Below, one piece after another: positions 16,189 through 26,478 of a DNA stretch of 64,000 bases (position 1 is the stretch's first letter; every line of letters starts with the position of its first letter). Made by a program: the position numbers and the translations under genes. The stretch spans positions 3,312,530 to 3,376,529 of the forward strand of contig NZ_LR027842.1 of the NCBI RefSeq assembly GCF_900607225.1, in the 5' to 3' direction. The notes beneath the pieces were generated by a model that ran no database searches, was not told the DNA's origin, and saw only the letters and a program-made list of their open reading frames with translations. The stretch is from [Pseudopropionibacterium] massiliense. GTDB taxonomy: Bacteria > Actinomycetota > Actinomycetes > Propionibacteriales > Propionibacteriaceae.

Positions 16189-16962
16189 TCAGAGCAGGCC
16201 GTCGAGGTCGTTGGACCGGAAGGTTTCAGTCAGGGTCTCGATGACGCGTTCCGCCGGCCAGGAATCCGGCACCCTGACGAGAGTGCCGTTTCCCAAGCGT
16301 TCGACGGTCAAACCCTCCGCACAGGCGCGGACACCCCCGACCCGCTCATTGATCCACACCCGGTAACCGATGGGAAGCAACCAGCCCTCAGGTTCCTGCT
16401 CCATGATGACATCAAGTTCCTGCCCCACGGCGAAGATGGGATCGAAAGCGGGAATCACTGCGCGAAGAGACGCTTCCCACAAAAAATCCGCCGACACACA
16501 CGGCGGCTGATCAGGATCCGGGAATGGTAACCAGCCGAAATGCTGCGCCATCTCTTCAACAAACGCATCCATCGACTGGGAAAACCTTTGATGAAAAGAG
16601 GGGCCATAAACAGGTTCCAGAATTTTCGACTGACCCGCCGTCACGGAGAAATAGGTTTCCAGGAGATCGTTCTCGGTCTCCAGCAGGAAATGATACCCCC
16701 CTTCGGGAGCGTTCTCCCCATCACTCTTCCTCATGATTCTGTTTCCGATGAAACCGGCCAGTCCCGCCTCGGTTCCGTCCCACTCATCCTCTTCCTGTTG
16801 TGTTGGCTTCCACCGCCCGACCGAGACCCGGAAGGAGAACTCCTCCATGAAACGGGAGGCTCGCCGCGCGATCTCCTCCGGCGTCTCATTGAGACGACTC
16901 CAAGGCGCATACACGAAGATGTCCCCAAGTTCATGAGTCACGACCGCTCCAATCCGATTCAT
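16189..16962 (-). CDS. hypothetical protein
   Basis: About 257 residues, soluble, with no signal peptide. Visible features are THELGDIFVYAPWSRLNETPEE near the start, several Trp residues and a C-terminal helix ending NDLDGLL. I recognise no family. ATG 16962 is preferred because a TAGACT -10-like box lies 14 nt upstream (minus strand), giving a very short leader; the frame is open much further upstream but runs into the divergent gene at 17056. It ends 10 nt from the convergent PadR gene. Confidence 0.6.
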   Translation of the reverse strand: MNRIGAVVTHELGDIFVYAPWSRLNETPEEIARRASRFMEEFSFRVSVGRWKPTQQEEDEWDGTEAGLAGFIGNRIMRKSDGENAPEGGYHFLLETENDLLETYFSVTAGQSKILEPVYGPSFHQRFSQSMDAFVEEMAQHFGWLPFPDPDQPPCVSADFLWEASLRAVIPAFDPIFAVGQELDVIMEQEPEGWLLPIGYRVWINERVGGVRACAEGLTVERLGNGTLVRVPDSWPAERVIETLTETFRSNDLDGLL

Positions 16963-17055
16963 CAAAGCTGTTTCAAAGTCTAGGCGTCTCGCGTCCCGGC
17001 CAGGACACCATCCGCAAGCGGAGGGCTGCCCCCCACCCGCAGGCATCATGGTGGG

Positions 17056-18696
17056 ATGGTGAACGACAAAGAGTGGTCCTGGTCCAGTGAGTATGGGCGC
17101 GACCAATTGTTGCGCAAGGAGCTGGAAGCCCAGGCAGAGGCCCTGGCCGCCAGCAGGAAACGCCAGCAGCGCGACGCCTCGAAACTGCGTTCCGAGCTGC
17201 GCACCATGCAGGGCTCGCTGGAGACCCGGCTCGACGCGCTCACCAACGCCTTCGTCGCCTTCGTGGAGCTCGACGGGATCCGCAAACAGCTGGCGGCCTT
17301 CCCGCAGCACACCGAGGCGCGACGCTACGCCTTCCAGGACCTCCAGGTGCTGCTGGACGGCGGCATTCCCCCACAGCGACCGGACGTCGACGGCTACTGG
17401 CTGCCCCCTGCAGTGTCCGCGCTGCGACCCGACGGTTCCGTCGACCCGGAGCAGGCCGCACTCGCCCGGCAACGCGACCCCCACACGACACAGGTCTTCC
17501 TCGCGGTCGCACGGGCCGCTCTCGGTGCGGGCGAGGACGTGGTCGCAGAGCTGCCGATGCTCCTGACCCCCGACGACCAGGGCACCTGGGCCGAGTGGCA
17601 GCTGCTGCTGTGGGGTGCCACGCTGCGCGGGGCCTTCGGTCCGGCGGCCCTGACGACGCTCACCGCAACCTTCCACCCGCTGATCACCAGCGCTGACGAC
17701 TGGCTGGAGTGGGCGAGATCCCAGGCCGGCACCAACGACGCCACGGCACTGGGCTGGGTGACGTCACAGCTCGAGGAATTCACCCCACGACCCACCCCCG
17801 AGCAGAAGATCGACCGGACCGCCACCAGAACGGACCGCCCCGATTTCGTGATCCGGGATTCCGGACGCTTCCGGGACACCTCGAGCAGGCCAGAACCAGA
17901 ACCGGAACCCGAGGAAACCCCCGTGGTCGTGGAGGAGGCCTCGCCTGAGGAGAATGCCTGGGAATCCACCCGGGCCATGCTCGTCCGGGCGATGCAGGCC
18001 CACATCAGCGGCGGCAGCGAGAGCGAACACGCGCTGCTGGTCCGCGCGGAACTCCTGGAGGAACAGTTCACCAACCCCCTCGGCGCCAGCAAACTCCCCG
18101 AAGAGGTGCCCGAAAAACGTCACATCGTCATCGACGCCCTGCGACAGACCGCCCTCGACGACCACGCCAGCAGGAAGGACCGCCGCAGCCTGTGGTTGCT
18201 GATCGCCGAGGCCTTCGCGCCGGCCGCGCGGGAATGGCAGACGGAACCGGAACCGCGACTCCCGGAGGAGAAGGTCTCCGGTTACGACAGCCTCACCGTC
18301 GGCCCTCAGGGCATCCACGACCAGACAGCGATGCGAACCCTGATGCGACGCTACGACTCCCAGCAGCCCACGGGCCCCCTCCTTCGTGGTAGGGAGATCA
18401 TGTGGGCGGGGGCCGCCTTGACGGCTGCCTCCGTCGCGCTGCTCCTGGCGACACGCTCGAACTGGTTCCTGCTGCTCGGCCTCGCAGGAATCGTCGCGGC
18501 GATACTCGGCTACAAGACGAACGAGACCGCCATGGAACGGCTCAACGCACTGGAGGCCAGCAAGGACTCCTTGGCCAGGCGCGTCGAGGACGCCATCAAA
18601 ACCACTGCCGACACATACGAGAAGGCCAAGGCCGGGCACGAGGAACGCCAGGAGGCGGCATCCCGTTTCCTCACTGCGCTTCGCTCGTCCTCGTGA
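17056..18696 (+). CDS. hypothetical coiled-coil protein with C-terminal membrane hairpin
   Basis: A 546-residue protein. The N-terminus (about 12-75) is a strong coiled coil rich in Glu, Arg and Gln. A mostly helical domain follows, then an acidic Pro/Glu linker near 275-300. Two adjacent hydrophobic segments lie near residues 455-495 (around GAALTAASVALLLATR and FLLLGLAGIVAAILGY), followed by a second short coiled coil to the end. No enzymatic motif is visible. The topology suggests an inner-membrane-anchored protein with both ends cytosolic. The gene is divergent from the preceding one and overlaps the convergent flavodoxin gene by 26 nt. Confidence 0.7.
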   Translation: MVNDKEWSWSSEYGRDQLLRKELEAQAEALAASRKRQQRDASKLRSELRTMQGSLETRLDALTNAFVAFVELDGIRKQLAAFPQHTEARRYAFQDLQVLLDGGIPPQRPDVDGYWLPPAVSALRPDGSVDPEQAALARQRDPHTTQVFLAVARAALGAGEDVVAELPMLLTPDDQGTWAEWQLLLWGATLRGAFGPAALTTLTATFHPLITSADDWLEWARSQAGTNDATALGWVTSQLEEFTPRPTPEQKIDRTATRTDRPDFVIRDSGRFRDTSSRPEPEPEPEETPVVVEEASPEENAWESTRAMLVRAMQAHISGGSESEHALLVRAELLEEQFTNPLGASKLPEEVPEKRHIVIDALRQTALDDHASRKDRRSLWLLIAEAFAPAAREWQTEPEPRLPEEKVSGYDSLTVGPQGIHDQTAMRTLMRRYDSQQPTGPLLRGREIMWAGAALTAASVALLLATRSNWFLLLGLAGIVAAILGYKTNETAMERLNALEASKDSLARRVEDAIKTTADTYEKAKAGHEERQEAASRFLTALRSSS

Positions 18697-19168
18697 AATC
18701 GAGCCCCCGGGCCCAGGCGCGGATCGTCGGCGGGTCGACGTGGTCGGCGGGTTTCTTCGCGAGGACCCGGAACAGCAGCTTCTTGAGGAAACCGACCCTC
18801 TCGGGTGCGTAGCGACCCGCGAAGGCCGCCTGTGAGATCGCCTCGACCAGCTCCGCGGCGGCCTTGTTGTGGCCGAGCGCGACGTCCTGCTTGGCGGGAT
18901 CGACGGCGGTGATGGAGAGGTTGAACAGCGCGACCCGCCCGATCCGCTCCCCGTGGTTGCGCAGCCACGTCAGCGACTCCGGCAGCCACGTCAGCGCCTG
19001 GGTGGCGCTGCCCAGCACGAACCCGTCGAAACCGGCCGGGTCGGGGTCGTCGCGCAGATCCGCCACCACGACGTCGAAACCCCGGGCACGCAGTTCGTCG
19101 GCGATGATCCCGGCCGCATCGGCCGTGGAACCCGCGCGGGTCGCATATCCCACCAGTACTCGCTGCAT
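18671..19168 (-). CDS. flavodoxin-domain protein (HemG-like)
   Basis: A 165-residue FMN-binding flavodoxin fold. The first strand and phosphate loop are [17 protein letters not shown], followed by [16 protein letters not shown] (second flavin loop) and a conserved WARGLDF near the C-terminus. The layout matches menaquinone-dependent protoporphyrinogen oxidase HemG, which oxidises protoporphyrinogen IX, but other flavodoxin-like reductases look the same. A TAGCTT box 6 nt before ATG 19168 suggests a leaderless transcript. Confidence 0.8.
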   Translation of the reverse strand: MQRVLVGYATRAGSTADAAGIIADELRARGFDVVVADLRDDPDPAGFDGFVLGSATQALTWLPESLTWLRNHGERIGRVALFNLSITAVDPAKQDVALGHNKAAAELVEAISQAAFAGRYAPERVGFLKKLLFRVLAKKPADHVDPPTIRAWARGLDFTRTSEAQ

Positions 19169-19236
19169 GGATCAAAGCTAGTACCCAGCGCCGCATCCCG
19201 CTTCGAGGTAGGCTCGACGTGGACGAGGAGGTTCTC

Positions 19237-20364
19237 ATGGGCAATGCGAAACGCATCGGTGTTCTGACGGCGGGCGGCGACTCCCCCGGCCTGAACGCGG
19301 CCATCCGCGGGCTGGGCAAGGCGGCCATCGGCAGACACGGAATGGAGTTGATCGGTTTCCGCGACGGGGTGCGCGGCCTGGCCGAGAACCGGTGCTTCCA
19401 GCTCGGCCCGGAGGCGCTGTCAGGGATCCTCACCATCGGCGGCACCATCCTCGGGACCAGCCGCGACAAGGTGCACCGCATGCGCCTGGGCGGTGAGACC
19501 GTCGACGCCATCCCCACCATCAAGGACGTCGTGGAACAGGCCGACCTGGACTGCCTGGTGATGCTCGGCGGCGGCGGCACCGCGAAGAACGCGCTGCGCC
19601 TGGCGGAGGCCGGCATCCCGGTGATGCACCTGCCCAAGACCATCGACCGCGACGTCGCCCACACCGACAACACCTTCGGTTTCTCCACGGCCCTGGAGAT
19701 CGCCACCGACGCCATCGATCGGCTCCACTCCACCGCCCACAGCCACCACCGGGTGCTGCTGGCGGAGATCATGGGCCACAGGGCGGGTTGGCTGGCCCTG
19801 GGGGCGGGCATCGCGGGCGGCGCCGACGTCATCCTGATCCCCGAGATCCCGTACTCCGTCGACGCCGTCGCCGAGACCATCCGGGCCCGGCAGGCCCGCG
19901 GCACCAACTTCAGCGTGATCGCGGTGGCCGAGGGGGCCAACGACGTCGCGGCCGCGCAGGCCATCGCCGCCGCCGAGTCGCTGCGCAGGGCCGCCGGGAC
20001 CCCGCAGGAGAAGGCAGCCGCGAAATCGCACCTGGCGCGGGTCCTCGACGAACACCGCGAGCACACCTTCCGACTGGCCCGCTCCCTGGAGGAAGCGACG
20101 GGCCTGGAGACCCGCGTCACCATCCTCGGCTACGTGCAGCGCGGCGGGACGCCGTGCGCGGAGGACCGGCTGCTGGGGTCGCGGATCGGCACCGCCGCCG
20201 CCGAGCTGATCGCCGACGGGGTCAGCGGCGTGATGGTCGCCAGCAGGGGTGACGGCACCGAACCCGTCGACCTGAAGAAGGTCGCGGGCAATCTGGCGCA
20301 GGTCCCACCGGACCACCCGTGGATCCGGACCGCCCGCGACGTGGGGACGGGTCTCGGGGACTGA
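19237..20364 (+). CDS. 6-phosphofructokinase (mixed ATP/PPi group)
   Basis: A 375-residue PfkA-family enzyme that phosphorylates fructose 6-phosphate. [15 protein letters not shown] opens the nucleotide site, and the catalytic PKTIDRD loop, the MGHRAGW substrate loop and the [10 protein letters not shown] motif follow. The Lys of PKTID occupies the position (Gly in classic ATP enzymes) associated with pyrophosphate-using or mixed-type enzymes. The usual GGDGS is GGGGT, with no acidic residue. TIDRD replaces TIDND. The phosphoryl donor is therefore uncertain. The start is ATG 19237 behind GAGGAGG; TAGGCT at 19209-19214 is a likely -10. Confidence 0.88.
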   Translation: MGNAKRIGVLTAGGDSPGLNAAIRGLGKAAIGRHGMELIGFRDGVRGLAENRCFQLGPEALSGILTIGGTILGTSRDKVHRMRLGGETVDAIPTIKDVVEQADLDCLVMLGGGGTAKNALRLAEAGIPVMHLPKTIDRDVAHTDNTFGFSTALEIATDAIDRLHSTAHSHHRVLLAEIMGHRAGWLALGAGIAGGADVILIPEIPYSVDAVAETIRARQARGTNFSVIAVAEGANDVAAAQAIAAAESLRRAAGTPQEKAAAKSHLARVLDEHREHTFRLARSLEEATGLETRVTILGYVQRGGTPCAEDRLLGSRIGTAAAELIADGVSGVMVASRGDGTEPVDLKKVAGNLAQVPPDHPWIRTARDVGTGLGD

Positions 20365-20456
20365 GCACAACATTGACCCACCGTGACTATGGAGCCTGAA
20401 CTCCTCTCCCGGCTATGCTGAAAGGGTTCGTCTGAATTTGTCTCAGGGGGGTAGTT
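20365..20456 (+). promoter_or_regulatory. probable promoter of the type VII-like locus
   Basis: The 92-nt gap contains TATGCT (20414-20419), a plausible -10, and a strong AGGGGGG ribosome site just before GTG 20457. No clear -35 or operator repeat is visible. Confidence 0.4.
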
Positions 20457-23400
20457 GTGCAACCAACTATTCGCCGCAAGGTGGAAAGTGGAGTCACTGC
20501 ACTACTCATCCTCACCTTGGGTGGGTTTGCATTCGCACACCGAGGCGTACCGGCCGAGGAAGTGGATCTCAATGACGGCGGCGTGTGGGTGACCAACACC
20601 ACCCAGGGAATGACCGGTCACCTCAATTACCAGTCGCGCATCATCGACGGCGGACTGAACGCGCCGACGCGTGATTTCGACATCTCCCAGGAGGGCAACC
20701 GGGTCCTGCTGCAGGACAAGGCGGACAAGGCCGCCAGGCCCATCGACACCGCGACCCTGACGATGGGGACCCGGGTCACCACCGGGAACCTGGAGTACAG
20801 CCACGGCGCGAACACCGTGCTGATCGCGGACGCGGGCGAGAACAAGGTCTGGGCCACCAGCCTGGAGCGGTTCGCCGACTTCTCCTCCAGCGCCGTCCCG
20901 CTGCTGGAGGACGTCGACTCCCCCCACGTGGTGGTGGGACGTGACGGCACCGGTTTCGTGGTCGACGCGTCCGGGGCCATCACGAGGGTCACCGGCTCCG
21001 ACGACCACTTCCGGACCGAATCCGCCGGCACGCTGCCCGACGGCATCACGAGCAGCACCCAGCTGACGATCGCCGGGGACCAGCTCGTGGCCGTCGACGA
21101 GGGGCGGGTCCGGACGGCCGGTTCCAGCACTGAGGTTCCCGGTATCACCGCGACGGCCCTGGCCCAGCAGCCGAGCCTGGAACGCGGTCACGTCAGCGTC
21201 GCCGCCGCCGACTCCCTGCTCACCATCCCGCTGGGCGGCGGCGATCCGCAGCGCACCGAGGTGCCATCCGGGCAACCGGCGGCTCCGGTCGACGTGGCGG
21301 GATGCGTCTACGGTGCCTGGTCGGGTTCCGGCGCCCACGTGCGCGACTGCCCCGGCGAGTCCGACGACGTCAACAGCACCAACGACACCCTCGCCACCAG
21401 CAGCGCCCCGATGTTCCGGGTCAGCCGCGACATCGTCGTCATCAACGACGCGGCCGGCAACATCTACCTGCCGAACGAGAACATGGCCATCGTCAACGAC
21501 TGGGACAACGTGAAGTCCCAGATCGAGGACCAGAACCAGACCGACGAGCAGCAGACCGACGAGAACCAGCGCGAACGAACCAACGACAACAACGCCGAGC
21601 AGGAACCGCCCGTCGCGACCGACGACACCTTCGGGGCCCGGCCGGGAATCACCACCACGCTGCCGGTCCTGCTCAACGACATCGACCCCGACGGCGACGT
21701 GATGACGGTCAAGCTCGGCGACGTCCCCGCCAACGTGCAGGTCTCGCTCGGCCAGAACGGTCGCGTGGCCCAGATCCTCCTTCCCCCCGAGACCACCGAC
21801 CCCGTAACGTTCACCTATCAGGCCTTCGACGGTGAGGAGCTGTCCAACACCGCCACCGTGACGGTGACCCCCGCATCGGAGAACAAGGCACCCCAGCTGG
21901 CACGCAAGAACACCGTCGCCATGACCGAGCAGGCGACGGTGGAGTACTCGGCCCTACCCGACTGGACCGACCCCGACGGCGACCCGCTCTACCTGGTCAA
22001 CGCCACGGGCGACGAGGGCATGACCGTGACCTTCCGTCAGGACGGGTTCATCTCGGTGCACGATCTGGGCACCGTCGGGCCCGGCGCCCGGGAGCTGAGC
22101 CTCACCGTCTCCGACGGCACCGACGAGACCACCGAGACGATCCCCGTCCAGGTCTCCTCCGGATCCACGAACCTGCCACCGGTGGCCAACGCCGACCACT
22201 ACGTGGTCAACGTGGGGGAACGGGTGCTGCTGCGTCCCCTCAGCAACGACTCCGACCCCAACGGCGAGACCCTCGCTCTCTCGGAGATGAGCGAACCCGC
22301 CGAGGATGAAACCCTCGAGACGGACTACGAGAAGGCCAACGCGCTGTTCTCCTCTACCCGGGTCGGTTCCCACGAACTCACCTACGTCGTCTCCGACGGC
22401 CCGAACGCGTCCGGGGGCAAGATCCGCGTCGACGTGCAGGACCCGGCGACCACCAACCCGAAGCCCAGCGCCCAGGACGACCTCGCCCTGCTGCCCTCCG
22501 ACGCACCGGTGCTGGTCAACGTCCTGGACAACGACACCGATCCCCTCGGTGGGGTGCTGGCGGTCCAGTCGATCTCCGTCGACGCCGGACTCGGCATCAC
22601 CGTCGAGGTGAAGGACCACTCGACGCTGCGCATCTCGGCACCCAACGAGCTGAGCGGCCCCCGCACCTTCTCCTACACCGTCTCCAACGGCCGCGAGTCG
22701 GCGACCGCCCGGGTGGTGGTGCTGCCGCAACAGCCCCTCCTGAACAACCAACCCCCCGTGGTCCTCGACGACACCGCCGTGGTGCGCACCGGCGACATCG
22801 TGGCGGTTCCCGTGCTGTCGAACGACTACTCGCCCACCGGCCTGGAACTGGGGGTCGCCTCCGACGTGGAGGTGCGCGGCGACCCGGCCCTGGGAGACGC
22901 CTTCGTCTCCGGCGACCTGGTGCGTTTCCGCGCCGGGAGCAAACCGGGCAACACCACGCTGGTCTACACCGCGCGCGATTCCGCGGGCAACCGGGCCAGC
23001 GCCAAGATCGACATCGCCGTGCGCGGACAGGACAGCGCGAACCAGAAACCCACCCCTCACCCGGTGACGGGACGTGTCTTCGCCGGCGCGAAGACGACGG
23101 TGGCGGTGTTCATGAGCGGGGTGGATCCCGACGGTGACTCCGTGGAACTCATGGAGGGGTCCTCGCAGGGACCCAGACTGGGCAGCGTCAAGGTCGAGGG
23201 CGGCTACCTGACCTACAGCGCCGCGCACGGCTCCAGCGGCACGGATTCGTTCACCTACCAGGTACGGGACCGGTTCGGCGCCGTCGGCGAGGCGAGCATC
23301 CAGATAGGTGTCGTGCCGCCGCCGGCCACCAACCAGCTGCCCATCGCGGTACCCGACCAGGTGACGGTGCGTCCCGGACGAACCGTGCAGATCCCCGTCA

Positions 23401-26400
23401 CGCAGAACGACGTGGATCCCGACGGCGACGAGATCAGCATCGTCGCGAACAGCGCAAAGGCCCAGGCCCCCTGGCAGACCGACCTCGAGATCGTCGGGCA
23501 GGACGTCAAGGTGGTGGCCCCCGACGAACCGGGCAGCTACAAGTTCAGCTACGACATCACCGACCGCGGCGGGGCTTCCGTGACCGGCTACGGCACCCTC
23601 ATCGTCGACGAGAAGGCCCAGCTCATGCCGCCGGTGGCGGTGGACGACAGGCTCCCGGTCTCCTCGGTCCTGGGCAGGACCGAGGTCGATGTTCCGGTGC
23701 TCAAGAACGACAGCGACCCCGACGGCAGCCAGGATGATCTGCGGATCGAGGTCGAATCCCCGGGTCGCGTCGAGTCGGGACAGGTCAGGGTGCCGGTGAG
23801 CGACGACCCCCAGGTGCTGCTCTACACCATCACCGACAAGGACGGCGGCACCGCCCGGGCCGCCATCTTCGTGCCGGGGGTCGCGAACGTTCCCCCCACC
23901 CTCAACCCCGAGGCGATCCCCGCCAGGGTGAAGGCCGGCCAGACCCTGCGTGTCGAGCTGTCCGACTACGTGCTGACCCGCCGCGGCCACTCGCCGAAGC
24001 TCACATCGGAGGAATCGGTGGTGGTCGGTACGGGGGCATCGGCAGACCAGGGCTTCAAGATGGTCAGCGACACGGCGATCGAGTTCACCCCCGACTCCTC
24101 CTTCTACGGTCCGACGACCCTCAGATTCGGGGTGCACGACGGCGAGAACCTCGACGACCCGAACGGTCTGCAATCCACTCTCTCCCTGCCCATCGAGGTG
24201 GAGGCCTCCGGCATGGTTCCCCCGGAACTGCGTCCCTCACCCGTTACGGTGGCCAAGGGGGAGCAGGCCGCCACCGTCCGGCTGAGCGACATGGTCAAGG
24301 ACCCCGACCCCGGTGACGACGAGGCGATGACCTATTCGCGGGTCTCAGCCCCGGAAACGCTGAACGTGGAGGTCTCCGGGCAGGAGATGCGGATCTCCGC
24401 CACCGCCGATGCCCCGCTCGGCGATGCGGGAACGGTCGTGATCCGGGTGCACGACGGGAAGACCGACCCCCTCGACATGAAGGTTCCCGTCACCGTGGTG
24501 GAAACCACGCGCCCCCTCATGACCACGACGGAACTCACCGATTCCGACGGTCGCGTCGGCCAGGCGAAGGTCTTCGACCTCACCACCGCCATCACGAACC
24601 CGTTCGCCGACCAGGGCGGGGCCATCACGATCAGCGGCGCCACCGCGCGGCAGGGAAAGGCCGAGGTCTCGGTCAGCGGCACCGACCTGTCCGTGACACC
24701 CAGCGAGGTCGGCACCGTCGTGGTCAACTACACCGCGACCGACGCCACGGGGGACGCCTCCCGGCAGGTCACGGGCCAGGTCATGTTGATGGTCAAGGGC
24801 ACCCCGCAGGCCCCCACGGGCCTGACCGCCCGGTCGGACGTCTCCCGCACCGTGGAACTGGCCTGGACCCAGGGTGACCTGCAGGGCGGCACCCTGGACC
24901 ACTTCCAGGTCTCGTGGAACGGCGGAAGCCAGAACTGCGGCACCGTCACCAACTGCCGCATCACCGGGCTCAACAACAACACCGACTACACCTTCACGGT
25001 CGCCCAGGTCACCGAGGTCGGAACCTCCGAACCGTCGAACCCCGCCCAGGCGCATCCCGACGTGCGCCCGAACCAGCCCGCCGTTCCCACCGCCGTCGCC
25101 GGCGACCGGGAGATCGCGGTCAGCTGGCCCGCCACCCAGGTGCCCGACGGGGGATCACCGGTGGAGAAGTACAACATCCAGGTCTCCCCCGGGATCGGTG
25201 GACAGACGACGTTCTCCACCAGCGACACCTCCTACACCTTCACGGGGCTGACCAACGGCACCGCCTACCGGTTCCGCGTCCAGGCCGTCAACCGCTACGC
25301 GGACAACAACGTGGCCCGCGAGGCCGATTACCTGTGGAGCGACTGGTCCACCGCCGAAATTCCCGCCGGTGCGCCGTCGGGGCAGGGTGCGCCGACGGTG
25401 AGCATGAGCAGGGCGGCCGCCGGGGTGACGCCGCGGGCGTCGCTGTCCTGGGGCAAACCCGCCAACATCAACGGCGACGACAACCTCACCTACGAGGTCA
25501 CCGAGAACAGCTCGGGTCAGGTCGTCTACACGGGGCAGAACACCCAGACCACGGTCAGCATGAACACCGACTCCTCCGACAGGACCTTCACCGTACGTTC
25601 CACCAACAAGTCCAAGAAGTGGAGCGATCCGTCCCCGGCCTCGAACGCGGTGCGGTTCTACCAGCCACCCTCCGCCCCCACCGGTTTCTCACTGAAACCC
25701 ACCGGGGTGCCCAACCAGGTGACCTTCTCCTTCAACGCCAGCTCCGGGAACGGGGTCAGGGCCGACGAGATCAGCTACCGCTGGAACGCCAACGGCGCGA
25801 GCGGCACCGTCTCCAACGGCCAGACGGTCACCAACGGGGCCTTCACCAACGGCCGCGACATCCAGGTCACCCTCACCCCGGTGGCCAACGTCAAGGGGGA
25901 AACCACCGAGGGAGAATCTGCGGCGGCCTCCGTGAACGCCTACGGTCCGCCGTCGGTTCCCAGCATCTCCGCATCCGGCGGGTACCGGTCGGTGAGCTAC
26001 AGCTGGAACGCCGACGTCAACAGCGGGGGTCGCAGCTCCACGGTCACCATCGACAACCAGCAGGTCGCCGCCAGCGGCAGCGCCACCCGCGACGGCCTGG
26101 GTTTCAAGGACTACTGGTGCGCGAAGATCACCGTCACGAACTCGGAGGGCCAGCAGGCCAGCAACGAGGCGTGCGGCACCACCTGGGCACCCCCCGAGGC
26201 CAACGACCGCAGGGGAGCGGAGGCCACCGGGTGCCCCGCCGGCTGGGGCAGCTGCCACGTCTACGAGGTCCAACTCCAGCGTTGGAAGCCCAACAGCACG
26301 GTGCACTGCAACGTGCCCAGCACCACGGGTGAGGACGGCAACATTGACATCCAGGTGGATGCCAACGGCTCCTGGGGCTGGGCCCAGTACAAGAACACCT

Positions 26401-26459
26401 GGCGGATCGGCCAGCAGGAAATCGTCGGTAACGTCACCGAGTACTGCACACAACAGTGA
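20457..26459 (+). CDS. giant Ig-like/fibronectin type III repeat surface protein
   Basis: A 2000-residue protein. A signal anchor (about residues 11-30, TALLILTLGGFAFAH) precedes a beta-rich region of about 300 residues resembling a propeller. An Asn/Gln/Asp/Glu-rich linker lies near 345-380. Tandem bacterial Ig/cadherin-like repeats start near 384, 575, 669, 766, 863, 961 and 1058, marked by PPVAxDD openings and NDxDPDGD loops typical of Ca-binding modules; more divergent ones follow to about 1440. At least two fibronectin type III domains (from about 1451 and 1541) and related beta-domains continue to 1920. The C-terminal 75 residues are Trp/Cys-containing. No LPxTG sorting motif is present. 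It opens a locus encoding an EccC ATPase and WXG100-like proteins, so it may be a cell-envelope scaffold or adhesin of that system. The start is GTG 20457 behind AGGGGGG. Confidence 0.85.
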   Translation: MQPTIRRKVESGVTALLILTLGGFAFAHRGVPAEEVDLNDGGVWVTNTTQGMTGHLNYQSRIIDGGLNAPTRDFDISQEGNRVLLQDKADKAARPIDTATLTMGTRVTTGNLEYSHGANTVLIADAGENKVWATSLERFADFSSSAVPLLEDVDSPHVVVGRDGTGFVVDASGAITRVTGSDDHFRTESAGTLPDGITSSTQLTIAGDQLVAVDEGRVRTAGSSTEVPGITATALAQQPSLERGHVSVAAADSLLTIPLGGGDPQRTEVPSGQPAAPVDVAGCVYGAWSGSGAHVRDCPGESDDVNSTNDTLATSSAPMFRVSRDIVVINDAAGNIYLPNENMAIVNDWDNVKSQIEDQNQTDEQQTDENQRERTNDNNAEQEPPVATDDTFGARPGITTTLPVLLNDIDPDGDVMTVKLGDVPANVQVSLGQNGRVAQILLPPETTDPVTFTYQAFDGEELSNTATVTVTPASENKAPQLARKNTVAMTEQATVEYSALPDWTDPDGDPLYLVNATGDEGMTVTFRQDGFISVHDLGTVGPGARELSLTVSDGTDETTETIPVQVSSGSTNLPPVANADHYVVNVGERVLLRPLSNDSDPNGETLALSEMSEPAEDETLETDYEKANALFSSTRVGSHELTYVVSDGPNASGGKIRVDVQDPATTNPKPSAQDDLALLPSDAPVLVNVLDNDTDPLGGVLAVQSISVDAGLGITVEVKDHSTLRISAPNELSGPRTFSYTVSNGRESATARVVVLPQQPLLNNQPPVVLDDTAVVRTGDIVAVPVLSNDYSPTGLELGVASDVEVRGDPALGDAFVSGDLVRFRAGSKPGNTTLVYTARDSAGNRASAKIDIAVRGQDSANQKPTPHPVTGRVFAGAKTTVAVFMSGVDPDGDSVELMEGSSQGPRLGSVKVEGGYLTYSAAHGSSGTDSFTYQVRDRFGAVGEASIQIGVVPPPATNQLPIAVPDQVTVRPGRTVQIPVTQNDVDPDGDEISIVANSAKAQAPWQTDLEIVGQDVKVVAPDEPGSYKFSYDITDRGGASVTGYGTLIVDEKAQLMPPVAVDDRLPVSSVLGRTEVDVPVLKNDSDPDGSQDDLRIEVESPGRVESGQVRVPVSDDPQVLLYTITDKDGGTARAAIFVPGVANVPPTLNPEAIPARVKAGQTLRVELSDYVLTRRGHSPKLTSEESVVVGTGASADQGFKMVSDTAIEFTPDSSFYGPTTLRFGVHDGENLDDPNGLQSTLSLPIEVEASGMVPPELRPSPVTVAKGEQAATVRLSDMVKDPDPGDDEAMTYSRVSAPETLNVEVSGQEMRISATADAPLGDAGTVVIRVHDGKTDPLDMKVPVTVVETTRPLMTTTELTDSDGRVGQAKVFDLTTAITNPFADQGGAITISGATARQGKAEVSVSGTDLSVTPSEVGTVVVNYTATDATGDASRQVTGQVMLMVKGTPQAPTGLTARSDVSRTVELAWTQGDLQGGTLDHFQVSWNGGSQNCGTVTNCRITGLNNNTDYTFTVAQVTEVGTSEPSNPAQAHPDVRPNQPAVPTAVAGDREIAVSWPATQVPDGGSPVEKYNIQVSPGIGGQTTFSTSDTSYTFTGLTNGTAYRFRVQAVNRYADNNVAREADYLWSDWSTAEIPAGAPSGQGAPTVSMSRAAAGVTPRASLSWGKPANINGDDNLTYEVTENSSGQVVYTGQNTQTTVSMNTDSSDRTFTVRSTNKSKKWSDPSPASNAVRFYQPPSAPTGFSLKPTGVPNQVTFSFNASSGNGVRADEISYRWNANGASGTVSNGQTVTNGAFTNGRDIQVTLTPVANVKGETTEGESAAASVNAYGPPSVPSISASGGYRSVSYSWNADVNSGGRSSTVTIDNQQVAASGSATRDGLGFKDYWCAKITVTNSEGQQASNEACGTTWAPPEANDRRGAEATGCPAGWGSCHVYEVQLQRWKPNSTVHCNVPSTTGEDGNIDIQVDANGSWGWAQYKNTWRIGQQEIVGNVTEYCTQQ

Positions 26460-26478
26460 GCGGCGAGAAGGAGCAGTC

